This document shows positions 17,394 to 25,205 of a stretch of 64,000 nucleotides of DNA, in pieces; positions within the stretch are counted from its first letter, which is position 1, and the number at the start of each line of letters is the position of its first letter. A program made the position numbers and the translations under genes. A model generated the notes under the pieces. The model was not told where the DNA came from and made no database searches. It was given only the letters and a program-made list of their open reading frames with translations. The DNA lies in contig NC_016609.1 of the NCBI RefSeq assembly GCF_000246855.1, positions 2,604,001 to 2,668,000 on the forward strand, in the 5' to 3' direction. Source of the DNA: Niastella koreensis GR20-10. Lineage in GTDB: Bacteria; Bacteroidota; Bacteroidia; Chitinophagales; Chitinophagaceae.

Positions 17394-18932
17394 TCAGTTT
17401 TTCCTCACCCGGCCATCATCAAATCCATTGGCATATATATAAATGCTGGTATCTGGCAGATACTTCAATTTCTCATTAAAATACTGGTTTAATACAACCC
17501 GGAAGGTATTCACCGGTGTCATGGAATTATATAAAGCAGTATAGTTTTTGTCATAGAAATAGATGGCATTCAGGTTTTCAAAAAAACGGCCGATCTTGCT
17601 GGAGTCGCCGTAATCACGGAACCCGTGATCGCCTTCCACTATCACAATTTTATTGAGTGTGTCTTTGTCGAAAATGGTTTTAATAACGTCTTTTACCACT
17701 CGTTGTGTATAGATCACCTGGTCAAGGTAATCCTTTTTAAGTGTATGCGGCCTGAACATGGGTGAGTCCAATTTCAGGGTGCCATCTTTATTATACAGGT
17801 ACGGTTCATGCGGAAGCATTAAGTGGCACGAAACAAATTTTGGCCCTGCAACTTTTTCTTCCGCTGCCGATCGTAATCCATTCAGTTTGTCATATACGTA
17901 CTCCTGTAAAAACTTCAATTTTGCTGCGTGGTCTTTATCGGACCGGGTAAAGTTCCACATAATGTCTTTGCTTATTCTGCCTGGTAAAGTTTGCTGTACT
18001 ATCACATTGCCGGGCAGGTCATGAAACAACGTATGGCTTAAAGCCGGATGCCTGTTGTAATCAAACAACGAATGGTTAATGATTGTATATCCTTTTGCCT
18101 CCAGGTAAGGGATCAACCGGTTTTGCGATACGGTGGAAACGCCCTGTAATAAATCTTTGGCAGTAACTTCCTGGTTGTATAAACTGTCTGCCAGGTAAGA
18201 GAAGTTTAAGGTAGAACCAATGGAATAGAACGTAACCGGGTAATTACTTTTTGAATTGGCCACTACATAAAATCCCTGTTTATATAAAAAGCTGTCCAGC
18301 TCTTTAGGGTTATAGCCAAACTCCTCCTGTAAACACCGGGAACTGGTAAAGGCATCAAAAACGATGAAATAGATATTGGGCAGTTTGCTGGTTTTTGAAG
18401 CAGGCGATAATGAATCCTTTTGCGCTTTCTGAACCAGGTTATTTTCACTGGCTTTTCCTGATGATAAATTGATTAGTAAAAGAACGACTTCCCATACTAC
18501 CAGGATGGAAATGGTGAGCTGAATGAATTTGCTGACGGAGCTAAAATCCTTTTTCGATCTTTTAAACAGGATAAAAGAGCCTGCAGCTATTAATAAAATA
18601 AAAGGGAGCAGGAATTTATATTTTTTAAAAAAGTTTGTAACCGGAATTGTTTTTATCAGGTCCTGCGCGGCGCCAAAAAACAACAGGATGGCCGTTAACA
18701 GGATCAGGTACAAAAATGCCTTCGATTGGTTTTTTAATACATACATCAAAAAAGCGGCAGCAAACACAATAAATAAAAAGTAACAGAAAAAGATCTTTAA
18801 TGAAAACGGGAGGGGTATAAGTCCGAAATAGGCATTATTTTCATGAAGTATAAAATAAGCAGTCAGTAAAACGGGGAATAATAATACGTTGATGGTGGCA
18901 ATGGAGAATGTGATACTTTTTCTTTTATTCAC
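17394..18932 (-). CDS. LtaS-like membrane sulfatase-fold hydrolase/transferase
   Basis: 512 residues: about five N-terminal transmembrane segments (residues 1-165), then an extracytoplasmic alkaline-phosphatase/sulfatase domain. NIYFIVFDAFTSSRC, SNYPVTFYSIGSTLNFSYL, HLMLPHEPYLY and IVIVEGDHGFRDYG hold the metal-binding Asp and His sets. The start is GTG at 18932. By analogy with LtaS and EptA-type enzymes it could transfer phosphoethanolamine or phosphoglycerol, or remove sulfate; the formylglycine C-x-P-x-R motif is absent, so sulfate removal is less likely. It is first in the S-FkbM-flippase unit. Confidence 0.8.
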   Translation of the reverse strand: MNKRKSITFSIATINVLLFPVLLTAYFILHENNAYFGLIPLPFSLKIFFCYFLFIVFAAAFLMYVLKNQSKAFLYLILLTAILLFFGAAQDLIKTIPVTNFFKKYKFLLPFILLIAAGSFILFKRSKKDFSSVSKFIQLTISILVVWEVVLLLINLSSGKASENNLVQKAQKDSLSPASKTSKLPNIYFIVFDAFTSSRCLQEEFGYNPKELDSFLYKQGFYVVANSKSNYPVTFYSIGSTLNFSYLADSLYNQEVTAKDLLQGVSTVSQNRLIPYLEAKGYTIINHSLFDYNRHPALSHTLFHDLPGNVIVQQTLPGRISKDIMWNFTRSDKDHAAKLKFLQEYVYDKLNGLRSAAEEKVAGPKFVSCHLMLPHEPYLYNKDGTLKLDSPMFRPHTLKKDYLDQVIYTQRVVKDVIKTIFDKDTLNKIVIVEGDHGFRDYGDSSKIGRFFENLNAIYFYDKNYTALYNSMTPVNTFRVVLNQYFNEKLKYLPDTSIYIYANGFDDGRVRKN

Positions 18933-18970
18933 TGTTGCTGGTTAAAAATCAAAAATATATTAAAAATAGG

Positions 18971-20101
18971 ATGAAAACAGGCATTTTTGAAATGGAGCAT
19001 TATGAGGGAGCCTACCCGGTCATACAACTGTTCGATATGCCTGCGAACCAACTGGTGATCTTTACCGATGCCGCCACCTATACCCGGTTTGCCGATCTGT
19101 TTAAAGCGGATGTAAACCGGTTTCAATGGGAAATTCTCGACCGCACTAAGGGAAAATGGCATTTTTTCAGCCAGTTGTATAAAGCTGCCAAAAAACACCG
19201 GCTCGATCTTTTTTACCTGAACACCATCAGCAATAACCACCTGTTTTATGCCTGGGTGATCGGGCTTTTACGGATTGCGCGGGTGGTGATCACGGTGCAT
19301 GACATCAATTGTTTGTTTAAATCCCGCCGTTCGGCACAACTGAGGCAAATGGTGCATCATATAGGCAAGAAAGCGCTTATAAAACGGGTGCAGGAGTATA
19401 ATGTGGTGTCCGATACCATGGTTGATTATTTACGCGAAACCACCCGCAACAGCGTGCAGGTGCATAACATTCCCGGGGCCGTTTTTGAAAGCGAACAGGC
19501 TTCCTTGTCCCTTCGCGACCGGCTTCACCTGGTAGTGCCAGGCTCGCTGGATAAAAAACGCCGTGATTATTGGCAGGTATTTGAGCTGCTGAAAGCGGCC
19601 GAAGCCAGCCAGCTGCCGTTGCACATCACTTTACTGGGTGGGCATTCCGATGAGTACGGCCAGGCCATCATTCAAGAGGCGGCTGCGCTAAAAACGACTT
19701 ATTCGTCCATCGGGTTTTATGATGAAAGAGTAGTGCACCAGGATGAATTTGACAAACAACTGAATGCGGCCCACTTTATTTTTATTCCTTCGGTAATCAA
19801 TACCGCTATTTGTTTTTCCATTCCCGAAACCTATGGCCTTACCAAATCATCGGGCAATATGTTTGATGTGATCAAACATGCGCGACCGTTTATTGCTCCC
19901 CAATCATTGCGTATTTCCAGCTCACTGGGCACCAGCTGTTTTAAGTATACCTCCATCGAACACCTGTTGCAGTTTTTACAGCGTTGTATGCAGTATAAGG
20001 ATAGTTACCAGTACTGGCAGCAACAGGCATTGGTTAATTCCAGGGAATATACCATTACCAAAGTGCGGGCAAAAAATCCTACACTTTTTGCAGGGCTGTA
20101 A
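18971..20101 (+). CDS. GT-B glycosyltransferase, surface glycan
   Basis: 376 residues from the ATG at 18971. Overall layout is GT4-like: an N-terminal domain with ARVVITVHDIN and a C-terminal domain with LVVPGSLDKKRRDYWQVFELLKA, ITLLGG and SIPETYGLTKSSGNMFDVIKHARPFI. The last segment corresponds to the donor-binding E-x7-E type region. Donor and acceptor cannot be read from sequence. It is divergent from the sulfatase-fold gene (38 bases between starts) and tail-to-tail overlapping by 23 bases with a GT9-type gene. An upstream in-frame codon exists but lacks a plausible ribosome site. Confidence 0.75.
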   Translation: MKTGIFEMEHYEGAYPVIQLFDMPANQLVIFTDAATYTRFADLFKADVNRFQWEILDRTKGKWHFFSQLYKAAKKHRLDLFYLNTISNNHLFYAWVIGLLRIARVVITVHDINCLFKSRRSAQLRQMVHHIGKKALIKRVQEYNVVSDTMVDYLRETTRNSVQVHNIPGAVFESEQASLSLRDRLHLVVPGSLDKKRRDYWQVFELLKAAEASQLPLHITLLGGHSDEYGQAIIQEAAALKTTYSSIGFYDERVVHQDEFDKQLNAAHFIFIPSVINTAICFSIPETYGLTKSSGNMFDVIKHARPFIAPQSLRISSSLGTSCFKYTSIEHLLQFLQRCMQYKDSYQYWQQQALVNSREYTITKVRAKNPTLFAGL

Positions 20102-20987
20102 CCCCTTTGTGGTGCATAAAGGCGGTAAATACTTCATCGGGCGTTATAGAGTCAATAACTGCCTGGGAGAAACTGGTTTTGTAAAATGCTTCCGTAAGCA
20201 GTGGGCTTACTATTTTTGTGAGGGTGCCATAGTCGTGGATCTCCGCCGGACTGGTACAGTTGAACAGGGCGATGGAAGGGATCTTATAAGCAAGGGCTAC
20301 GTGCATGGCCAGTGTATCGCCGGAAATAATAAAACTGCAACCGGCAATATCATCGAGGTATTCCGCCAGGGTGCTGCGTTGTTCCAGCAGTTTGCAGGTA
20401 TAGCCTTGTTGCTGTAATTTGTTTATCAGCACCGGGTAACCGCTCCAGCCTTTGTTGGGCCACCGCGCTCCTACCCTGGTTTCAATCCCGATAACGCCTG
20501 CTACCCGGGTTATTTTGCTGTTGTGGTGAATACAATAAGGCTCGCCTTCAAATGAAAAGCCAAACATCTCCAATAATAATTCCTGAAAAGTGGCGGTATT
20601 ACTTTTTTTGGTGTCATTGGCGCAGGCAGTCCCCAGCGCGGAAATCAGGCTCATATCGTACCAGCCGGCAGCATCGCTTGTATAACAAAGCTGTTTATCT
20701 TCCAGGTAAACGCCGGTTAATTTGTTAGTGGGGATCCTGCTGGCCAGTATGGCGCATTCCAAACTTTCCTCCAGTGAAATGGTGTGATCGAAAACTTCGT
20801 GCAGTAAAACAGATTGAGCTTCTTCGAGGGTAATTACCCGATGCAAATGGGGGTGCTCGTTGGGTAAAATAGCAGCATACTTGCTATCTATAACCCAGGT
20901 AACAGCACCCTGTAACACATTTAACAGAACAGTTGTACGAACTACATCACCGGCAGCTCCTGTTTTAATCAGCAGAATTTTAGTCAT
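20079..20987 (-). CDS. GT9 (heptosyltransferase-like) glycosyltransferase
   Basis: 302 residues. ILLIKTGAAGDVVRTTVLLNVL is the characteristic GT9 N-terminal strand-loop-helix. CSFIISGDTLAMHVALAYKIP with LFNCTSPAEIHDYG matches the C-terminal donor-binding segment (S-x-D-T-x-x-M-H-x-A and F-x-x-T-x-P). Family members add heptoses or other sugars to lipopolysaccharide core from ADP- or UDP-activated donors. It completes the glycan block with the neighbouring GT-B gene, with which it overlaps by 23 bases at the 3' ends. Confidence 0.85.
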   Translation of the reverse strand: MTKILLIKTGAAGDVVRTTVLLNVLQGAVTWVIDSKYAAILPNEHPHLHRVITLEEAQSVLLHEVFDHTISLEESLECAILASRIPTNKLTGVYLEDKQLCYTSDAAGWYDMSLISALGTACANDTKKSNTATFQELLLEMFGFSFEGEPYCIHHNSKITRVAGVIGIETRVGARWPNKGWSGYPVLINKLQQQGYTCKLLEQRSTLAEYLDDIAGCSFIISGDTLAMHVALAYKIPSIALFNCTSPAEIHDYGTLTKIVSPLLTEAFYKTSFSQAVIDSITPDEVFTAFMHHKGVTALQKV

Positions 20988-21034
20988 TATGTAATTTTTC
21001 TCCGGTACCTCTCTACCGGGGCTAAACTACATAA

Positions 21035-21100
21035 ATTAACGCTTAACGCCTAATGCAAAACGTCTAACGCCTGTATTGAATAGGGCGTTCTGCGTTCAGA
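21035..21100. repeat. 3' word-repeat element, TTAACGCCTAA family
   Basis: TTAACGCTTAACGCCTAATGC words, a centre with CTGTATTGAATAG, and complementary GGGCGTTCTGCGTT words. It ends a few bases after the stop codon of the hemerythrin gene. Confidence 0.6.
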
Positions 21101-21103
21101 TTT

Positions 21104-21538
21104 TTATTTACTTACAGCTGCCAGTGACACATTCAACTGACTCAGGTCATGTTGGGGAATTTCTTCTTCCATTTTTTTGAAAATGAACTCATCTTCAAAA
21201 TAGCTGTGTTGGTCAACCAGCTTAATAAAGGCACTATATAAATAGTAGTCTTCATCATTGCGGTTTAACCGTTCGGCCAACAGGCGAATGGTTTCGTGTT
21301 CGCGCTTTAAGATGTTCATGAAGTTGTAAGGAAACTGATGCTTCAACAAAAAAGGAAATAATATCGCCTCTTCTGCATCCACATGCTTTTGGAGCTCATT
21401 TTTCCAGAATTGAACTATCCGCTGCCGGATGCTTGTTTTATCACGTTGCTGCTGGATGTCTCGTAGAAATTCGCGGCACTTAAGCCGGTCTTCTTTGTGC
21501 TGCCAGGATAATACCTGTAATGCCCTAGAATGTTCCAT
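21104..21538 (-). CDS. Hemerythrin-like four-helix protein
   Basis: 144 residues from the ATG at 21538; the codons before it are read from a GGGAGGA-containing leader. His residues fall in the helical pattern of hemerythrin HHE domains: HSRALQVLSWQHKED, HVDAEEAILFPFL, REHETIRLLAERL and QHSYFEDEFIFKKMEE. These would bind a di-iron centre for oxygen sensing or scavenging of reactive nitrogen species. The purine-rich GGGAGGA lies about 10 bases before the ATG, unusual for Bacteroidota, which rarely use Shine-Dalgarno sites. Confidence 0.82.
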   Translation of the reverse strand: MEHSRALQVLSWQHKEDRLKCREFLRDIQQQRDKTSIRQRIVQFWKNELQKHVDAEEAILFPFLLKHQFPYNFMNILKREHETIRLLAERLNRNDEDYYLYSAFIKLVDQHSYFEDEFIFKKMEEEIPQHDLSQLNVSLAAVSK

Positions 21539-21639
21539 AAACAGATCCTCCCTGTTTTGCTTAAACAAAGATCACTCCATTCACGGACAATGGGGATAAG
21601 TTAAATTAATTTAACACTCAATTTGCATTAGAAATTTTA

Positions 21640-21782
21640 GGCCAAAGCCTAAATCAAAAAAAGCCTAAAGCAGAAAGCTTAAAGCAGAAAGCCTAAAGCC
21701 CAAAACAGAAAGTCCAAAGTTGTATTTGCTTTCAGCTTTAACCTTTAGGCTTTAAGCCCTGTATTGCTTATAGCTTACAGCT
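21640..21782. repeat. 3' word-repeat element, AAAGCCTAAAGC family
   Basis: Left arm of repeated AAAGCCTAAAGCAGAAAGC words; TGTATTTGCTTT at 21721-21732; right arm of CTTTAACCTTTAGGC and GCTTATAGCTTACAGC words. It stops about 5 bases from the tpiA stop codon. Confidence 0.7.
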
Positions 21783-21786
21783 ATTT

Positions 21787-22548
21787 TTATTTTAAACTAT
21801 TGATGATCGTAATAAACTCGCCCGCATTCAAAGAGGCGCCGCCAACTAGTCCGCCATCAACATCAGGACAGCTAAACAATTCTTTGGCGTTATTGGCTTT
21901 TACGCTGCCGCCATATAAGATAGAAACAGCATCGGCAGTAGTTGTGCCATATTGTTTGGCCAGCACGCTGCGCAAAAAGGCATGCATTTCCTGTGCCTGT
22001 TCAGAGGTGGCGGTTTTACCGGTACCAATTGCCCAGATGGGTTCATAGGCGATCACCACTTTTTTGATGTCGGCATCAGACAAATGGAACAGCGATTCTT
22101 TTAACTGGGTTTCCACATAGCTGTTCTGGGTGCCGGCCTCGCGAATGTTCAGCGGCTCGCCACAACAGAATATGGGGGTGATATTGTATTGCAGGCACAG
22201 GTCCAGTTTCTCTGCCAGCATTTTATTCGATTCCTGGAAATATTCGCGGCGTTCGCTATGGCCCAACACGCAAAATTGAATGCCGATCGATTGCAGCATT
22301 TCAACTGATACTTCACCGGTATAAGCGCCGGATTTCTTGTTATAACAATTCTGGGCAGCTACGAAGTAGTTGTTCTCTTCTTCGGTTTCACTTTTTGCCA
22401 TAATGAGGTAAGGGAACGGAACAGCAAAAATGGTTTGCTGGTGTGCTTTTAATTCAATGTTGGCAGAAAGGATCTCATCGAGTAACTGTTCACCCTGTTG
22501 GTAGGTACAATTCATCTTCCAGTTAGCCGCGGCAATTTGTTTGCGCAT
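21787..22548 (-). CDS. tpiA: Triosephosphate isomerase
   Basis: 253 residues, normal TIM length. It interconverts dihydroxyacetone phosphate and glyceraldehyde-3-phosphate. AANWKMN has the catalytic Lys, LGHSERRE the electrophilic His, and VIAYEPIWAIGTGKTA the catalytic Glu and flexible loop. ILYGGSVKANN is the phosphate site. It is 30 bases downstream of the GlmU-like gene, so the two are probably cotranscribed. Confidence 0.98.
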   Translation of the reverse strand: MRKQIAAANWKMNCTYQQGEQLLDEILSANIELKAHQQTIFAVPFPYLIMAKSETEEENNYFVAAQNCYNKKSGAYTGEVSVEMLQSIGIQFCVLGHSERREYFQESNKMLAEKLDLCLQYNITPIFCCGEPLNIREAGTQNSYVETQLKESLFHLSDADIKKVVIAYEPIWAIGTGKTATSEQAQEMHAFLRSVLAKQYGTTTADAVSILYGGSVKANNAKELFSCPDVDGGLVGGASLNAGEFITIINSLK

Positions 22549-22578
22549 ATGTAATCGTCTTTTTTTGTTGGTGAGCTT

Positions 22579-23646
22579 TTATGATTGCCCAAAAATATGT
22601 TTCAATTGAGTTATTTCTGCTTCTGTAAGCTCCTGATTTTTTAATTTTTTCCAGTTGCGGATGTCTGACAGGGCTTTTTCAAATTCATACAGGCTCAATC
22701 CCTTGTTGCCCCAGGTAAAATTGGGGATGAATTTGGGGGGCATGCCTTCGCCGAATACATTGGCGCAAACGCCCACCACCGTTCCGGTATTGAACGAGGT
22801 ATTGATGGCGGCCCGCGAATAATCGCCCATCAGCAACCCGCATTTCAGCCCCGCTTTCAGGAATTCGCGGCTATGGTAGTGCCATACATTTACTTCGCTG
22901 GCGGTATTCTTGATATTTGAATTGGAAGTGCCGGCGCCCAGGTTACACCACTCGCCTATTACCGAATCGCCCAGGTACCCATCGTGCGCTTTGTTTGAAT
23001 AGGCGAACATAATGGAGTTCTTGATCTCGCCCCCTGCCATACAATACGGGCCAATGGTGGTGGCGCCGTAGATTTTAGCGCCCATTCTCACCAGGGCGCC
23101 TTCGCCCAGCGAAAACGGCCCTCTAATGAGCGATCCTTCCAGGATCTCGGCGTTCTTTCCAATATAAACGGGCCCGGTTGAAGCATTCAGGATGCAATGG
23201 CTCAGGGTGGCGCCTGGTTCAATAAAGATGTTTTCGGGATTAACTGTTTGCACCGTGGCGGGAATGGGTGCCGAAACCCGGTCGAAGGTCAATGTTTTAA
23301 AATCTTCCCGCAGGGCCCAGTCGTTAAACTGAAAAATGTGCCAGGGGTATTGAATGTACTTTACCAGGCTGTAATCGGGTTCCTGGTCAGGTTCGGGCAG
23401 GCCATTGCCATCGTACATAGAGTCAATAAAGGCCTGTGTGGGAATAATGTTGGCGGCTAATACCACGGCGTCGGCTGGTGGCTCTTCGCCCTTTTTAAGC
23501 AAATAAACGGGTTGGCGCAACAGTCGCTCCCATTTTTCGCGGATGGTAAGAATGCCGATGCGGATCCCGGCTACATGGCGGGTTTGGGTAAAAGGATATA
23601 AATGATCTGATACTTCTTTGTCTGACAGAAAGACCCGTTTATTCAT
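22579..23646 (-). CDS. GlmU-like LbH sugar-phosphate nucleotidyltransferase family protein
   Basis: 355 residues. The C-terminal two thirds is a left-handed beta-helix (IGKNAEILEGSLIRGPFSLGEG, then TTIGPYCMAGGEIKNSIMF, then GEWCNLGAGTSNSNIKNT). The N-terminal 110 residues keep the scaffold of a nucleotidyltransferase but show no clear GxGTRM loop. This is the single-copy Bacteroidota protein annotated as GlmU-family or putative sugar nucleotidyltransferase. A -7 box (TAAGTTTG on the minus strand, 23664-23671) lies just upstream and would give a very short leader. Precise reaction is unknown. Confidence 0.75.
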   Translation of the reverse strand: MNKRVFLSDKEVSDHLYPFTQTRHVAGIRIGILTIREKWERLLRQPVYLLKKGEEPPADAVVLAANIIPTQAFIDSMYDGNGLPEPDQEPDYSLVKYIQYPWHIFQFNDWALREDFKTLTFDRVSAPIPATVQTVNPENIFIEPGATLSHCILNASTGPVYIGKNAEILEGSLIRGPFSLGEGALVRMGAKIYGATTIGPYCMAGGEIKNSIMFAYSNKAHDGYLGDSVIGEWCNLGAGTSNSNIKNTASEVNVWHYHSREFLKAGLKCGLLMGDYSRAAINTSFNTGTVVGVCANVFGEGMPPKFIPNFTWGNKGLSLYEFEKALSDIRNWKKLKNQELTEAEITQLKHIFGQS

Positions 23647-23823
23647 AATGCTTGGTTCTGGGCCAAACTTAAGGCATTTTGTCTGAACTGGGATTGGTGG
23701 GATGTATGGGATGCCCGGGAGATTAATCTTAAAAATCCCAGTTCGGACTTATGGAGTTTTTTGTTTGCTGCATCTTAGAATTGACCTCACTTTCCATTTA
23801 ACAGCCATGTTATAAAACAAAAA

Positions 23824-23849
23824 TCCCCTTCCTTAGACAAGGAAAGGGA
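23824..23849 (-). terminator. Terminator of rpmE2
   Basis: TCCCTTTCCTT-GTCT-AAGGAAGGGGA on the minus strand forms an 11-pair stem with one G-T pair and is followed by TTTTTG, 47 bases past the rpmE2 stop. Confidence 0.75.
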
Positions 23850-23896
23850 AAGTATAGCCATGAAAAACAAAAATGTTTGTATTGAAATTACGCTTT

Positions 23897-24148
23897 TTAT
23901 TTTTTCTTTTCGTAACGTTTCTTGAATTTATCAATTCTACCCGCAGTATCTACCAGTACGTTTTGACCAGTAAAGAAAGGGTGAGACGTATTAGAAATTT
24001 CTAATTTGAGCAGGGGATATTCGTTGCCATCTTCCCATTTCACAGTTTCTTTAGAAGGAGAAGTAGAACGGCTCAGGAACTGGTGACCGTTACTCATATC
24101 TTTAAAAACAACTAACCGATAATTTTCGGGATGAATACCCTTTTTCAT
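23897..24148 (-). CDS. rpmE2: 50S ribosomal protein L31, type B (zinc-free)
   Basis: 83 residues. [21 protein letters not shown] and [11 protein letters not shown] match L31 type B. There is no cysteine at all, so this is the C-minus form that replaces zinc-binding L31, often under zinc limitation. Its leader carries a candidate promoter (24233-24264), a hairpin (24169-24190) and a motif also found before rpmI. A terminator follows. No C-plus L31 is present in the window. Confidence 0.97.
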   Translation of the reverse strand: MKKGIHPENYRLVVFKDMSNGHQFLSRSTSPSKETVKWEDGNEYPLLKLEISNTSHPFFTGQNVLVDTAGRIDKFKKRYEKKK

Positions 24149-24168
24149 AACTCTTTGATTTTTAAATT

Positions 24169-24190
24169 GTACACCGATTTTGCGGTATAC
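24169..24190 (-). promoter_or_regulatory. Hairpin/imperfect palindrome in the rpmE2 leader
   Basis: GTATACCG-CAAAAT-CGGTGTAC on the minus strand is an 8-bp stem with one G-U pair, ending 20 bases before the ATG. The CCGCAAAA segment is also perfectly complementary to TTTTGCGG at the promoter (plus-strand 24230-24237). It may be a translational control site or a DNA operator, for example for a zinc regulator. Confidence 0.45.
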
Positions 24191-24194
24191 CCTG
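24178..24194 (-). promoter_or_regulatory. Leader motif CAGGGTATACCGCAAAA shared with rpmI
   Basis: The 17-base leader sequence before rpmE2 recurs before rpmI (39442-39459) with a single inserted C, in the same orientation relative to the gene. Confidence 0.55.
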
Positions 24195-24232
24195 TTATTG
24201 TAATTGTTATACTGGTTTTAGCAGCAAAGCCG

Positions 24233-24264
24233 CAAAATTAGCCTTCCAATATAACTCCGCCAAA
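24233..24264 (-). promoter_or_regulatory. Promoter of rpmE2
   Basis: Minus strand TTTG (24261-24264), 20-base spacer, TAATTTTG (24233-24240), fitting the Bacteroidota consensus TTTG-N19-TAnnTTTG. Predicted transcript start is near 24227, leaving a leader of about 80 bases. Confidence 0.6.
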
Positions 24265-24359
24265 TTAAATTTTATTCCTGACTTTTTTAATAATTAATTA
24301 AAGAAAAAAGGAAAATTAATAAACCGGCGGGTAAAAATAAATTTTTTCAGGCAAGAAAT

Positions 24360-24470
24360 AAAAAAGAAAGCACCGGATCCATTTTATACCTGCTACGTGC
24401 ACGTATAACCTGTATACCCAATGCTTTCCGCTAATCGCATTTAACCATTTTACTGGTCTACTGCGATTTT
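24360..24470 (-). ncRNA. Candidate structured small RNA
   Basis: On the minus strand two stem-loops follow each other. Stem 1 (24433-24468) pairs AATCGCA with TGCGATT and, inside, ACCA with TGGT. Stem 2 (24366-24428) pairs GAAAGCA with TGCTTTC, encloses TATAC/GTATA and the self-complementary TACGTGCACGTA, and is followed by TTTTTT. A promoter-like TTTG-N21-TATCTTAG lies just upstream (24477-24509). Predicted size is about 105 bases. No open reading frame fits. It does not contain the signal-recognition-particle RNA or tmRNA landmarks I could look for; a 6S-like role is possible but unproven. Confidence 0.5.
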
Positions 24471-24472
24471 CT

Positions 24473-24485
24473 GTATCTAAGATAC
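24473..24485. promoter_or_regulatory. 13-base palindrome GTATCTAAGATAC
   Basis: A perfect 6+1+6 palindrome that overlaps the predicted -7 box of the candidate small RNA; a possible repressor site. Confidence 0.35.
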
Positions 24486-24524
24486 TTATTATATAAAATT
24501 CAATCCAAAATTACCGGGTGTAGG

Positions 24525-24556
24525 TTATGCACCTCTTGTGCACCTGGTTATCCACA
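24525..24556 (+). promoter_or_regulatory. Three phased DnaA-box-like 9-mers
   Basis: TTATGCACC (24525), TTGTGCACC (24536) and the consensus DnaA box TTATCCACA (24548) occur in the same orientation, 11 and 12 bases apart. An AT-rich region lies to the left. They could bind DnaA; an origin is not established. Confidence 0.35.
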
Positions 24557-24563
24557 CCGTAAA

Positions 24564-24653
24564 ACAGCTGTAAGCTTTAAGCGGTAAGCTGTAAGCAAAT
24601 ACAGAACGTCATGACCGCGACGCTTACAGCTTATAGCTTAGGGCTTATAGCTA
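24564..24653. repeat. 3' word-repeat element, AGCTGTAAGCTT family
   Basis: CAGCTGTAAGCTTTAAGCGG words, AAATACA (complement of TGTATTT, 24597-24603), then complementary CGCTTACAGCTTATAGC words that run into the stop codon of the yajQ-like gene (24651-24653). Confidence 0.65.
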
Positions 24654-25142
24654 GCTTCTCATATTCTCATACTGCAGCGGGATGCCCAGTTCTGCGCCAC
24701 GGCACAGGGCGATCACTTCCTGCAGGTCGTCGATTTTTTTGCCGGTAACCCGTACCAGGTCGTCGTTAATGGACGCCTGTACTTTCAGGCCGGAGTCCTT
24801 GATAAGTTTAACGATCTTTTTGGCATCTTCCTGTTTCAGCCCGTTGCGAACCGAAACTTCCTGTTTGGTGAGTTTACCGCTTTGGTACGATTCTTTGCTG
24901 GTGTCGAACGCCTCGGGCGCAATGTTCTGTTTGTGGGCCCGGTTGATCAATACATCTATCAGCTGGCGCATTTTCATGTCGTCTTCTGTTTCAATGCTGA
25001 TCTTAAACTCTTTTTTGTCGAGTTTGATCTCCACGTGCGAACCTTTAAAGTCGAAACGATTGGTGATTTCCTTAGTGGTTACATTCACTGCATTGTCCAG
25101 TGCCTGTGCATCCACCTTGCTTACAATGTCAAACGAAGGCAT
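24651..25142 (-). CDS. YajQ-family nucleotide-binding protein
   Basis: 163 residues, typical of YajQ/UPF0234. The start MPSFDIVSKVDAQALDNAVN is the family signature, followed by FDFKGSHVEIKLDKKEFKI. The end has the typical LGIPLQYENMR. These proteins have two RRM-like folds, bind nucleotides or RNA, and some bind cyclic di-GMP. It stands alone between repeats. A TACTTTCG sequence about 50 bases upstream resembles a -7 box with one mismatch. Confidence 0.93.
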   Translation of the reverse strand: MPSFDIVSKVDAQALDNAVNVTTKEITNRFDFKGSHVEIKLDKKEFKISIETEDDMKMRQLIDVLINRAHKQNIAPEAFDTSKESYQSGKLTKQEVSVRNGLKQEDAKKIVKLIKDSGLKVQASINDDLVRVTGKKIDDLQEVIALCRGAELGIPLQYENMRS

Positions 25143-25205
25143 AGCGTAAAATTTTATGGGGCGTTGCCGTACTAACGGAACGAACTACGAAAGTAGGAAA
25201 AAACT

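Larger units (their letters stand above)
24149..24650. other. 502-base spacer between rpmE2 and the yajQ-like gene
   Basis: No protein-coding frame is supported. From low to high coordinate it holds the rpmE2 leader and promoter, a very AT-rich tract (about 24260-24360) and two stem-loops with a T-run that suggest a small RNA on the minus strand (24360-24470). Then come a 13-base palindrome, three DnaA-box-like 9-mers (24525-24556) and a word repeat. Confidence 0.6.

Noticed and set aside
24525-24556. Chromosome replication origin
   Set aside because: Only three box-like sites, no strand switch in gene orientation, and ribosomal-protein genes would be head-on to the fork on the right side; kept only as a low-interest observation.
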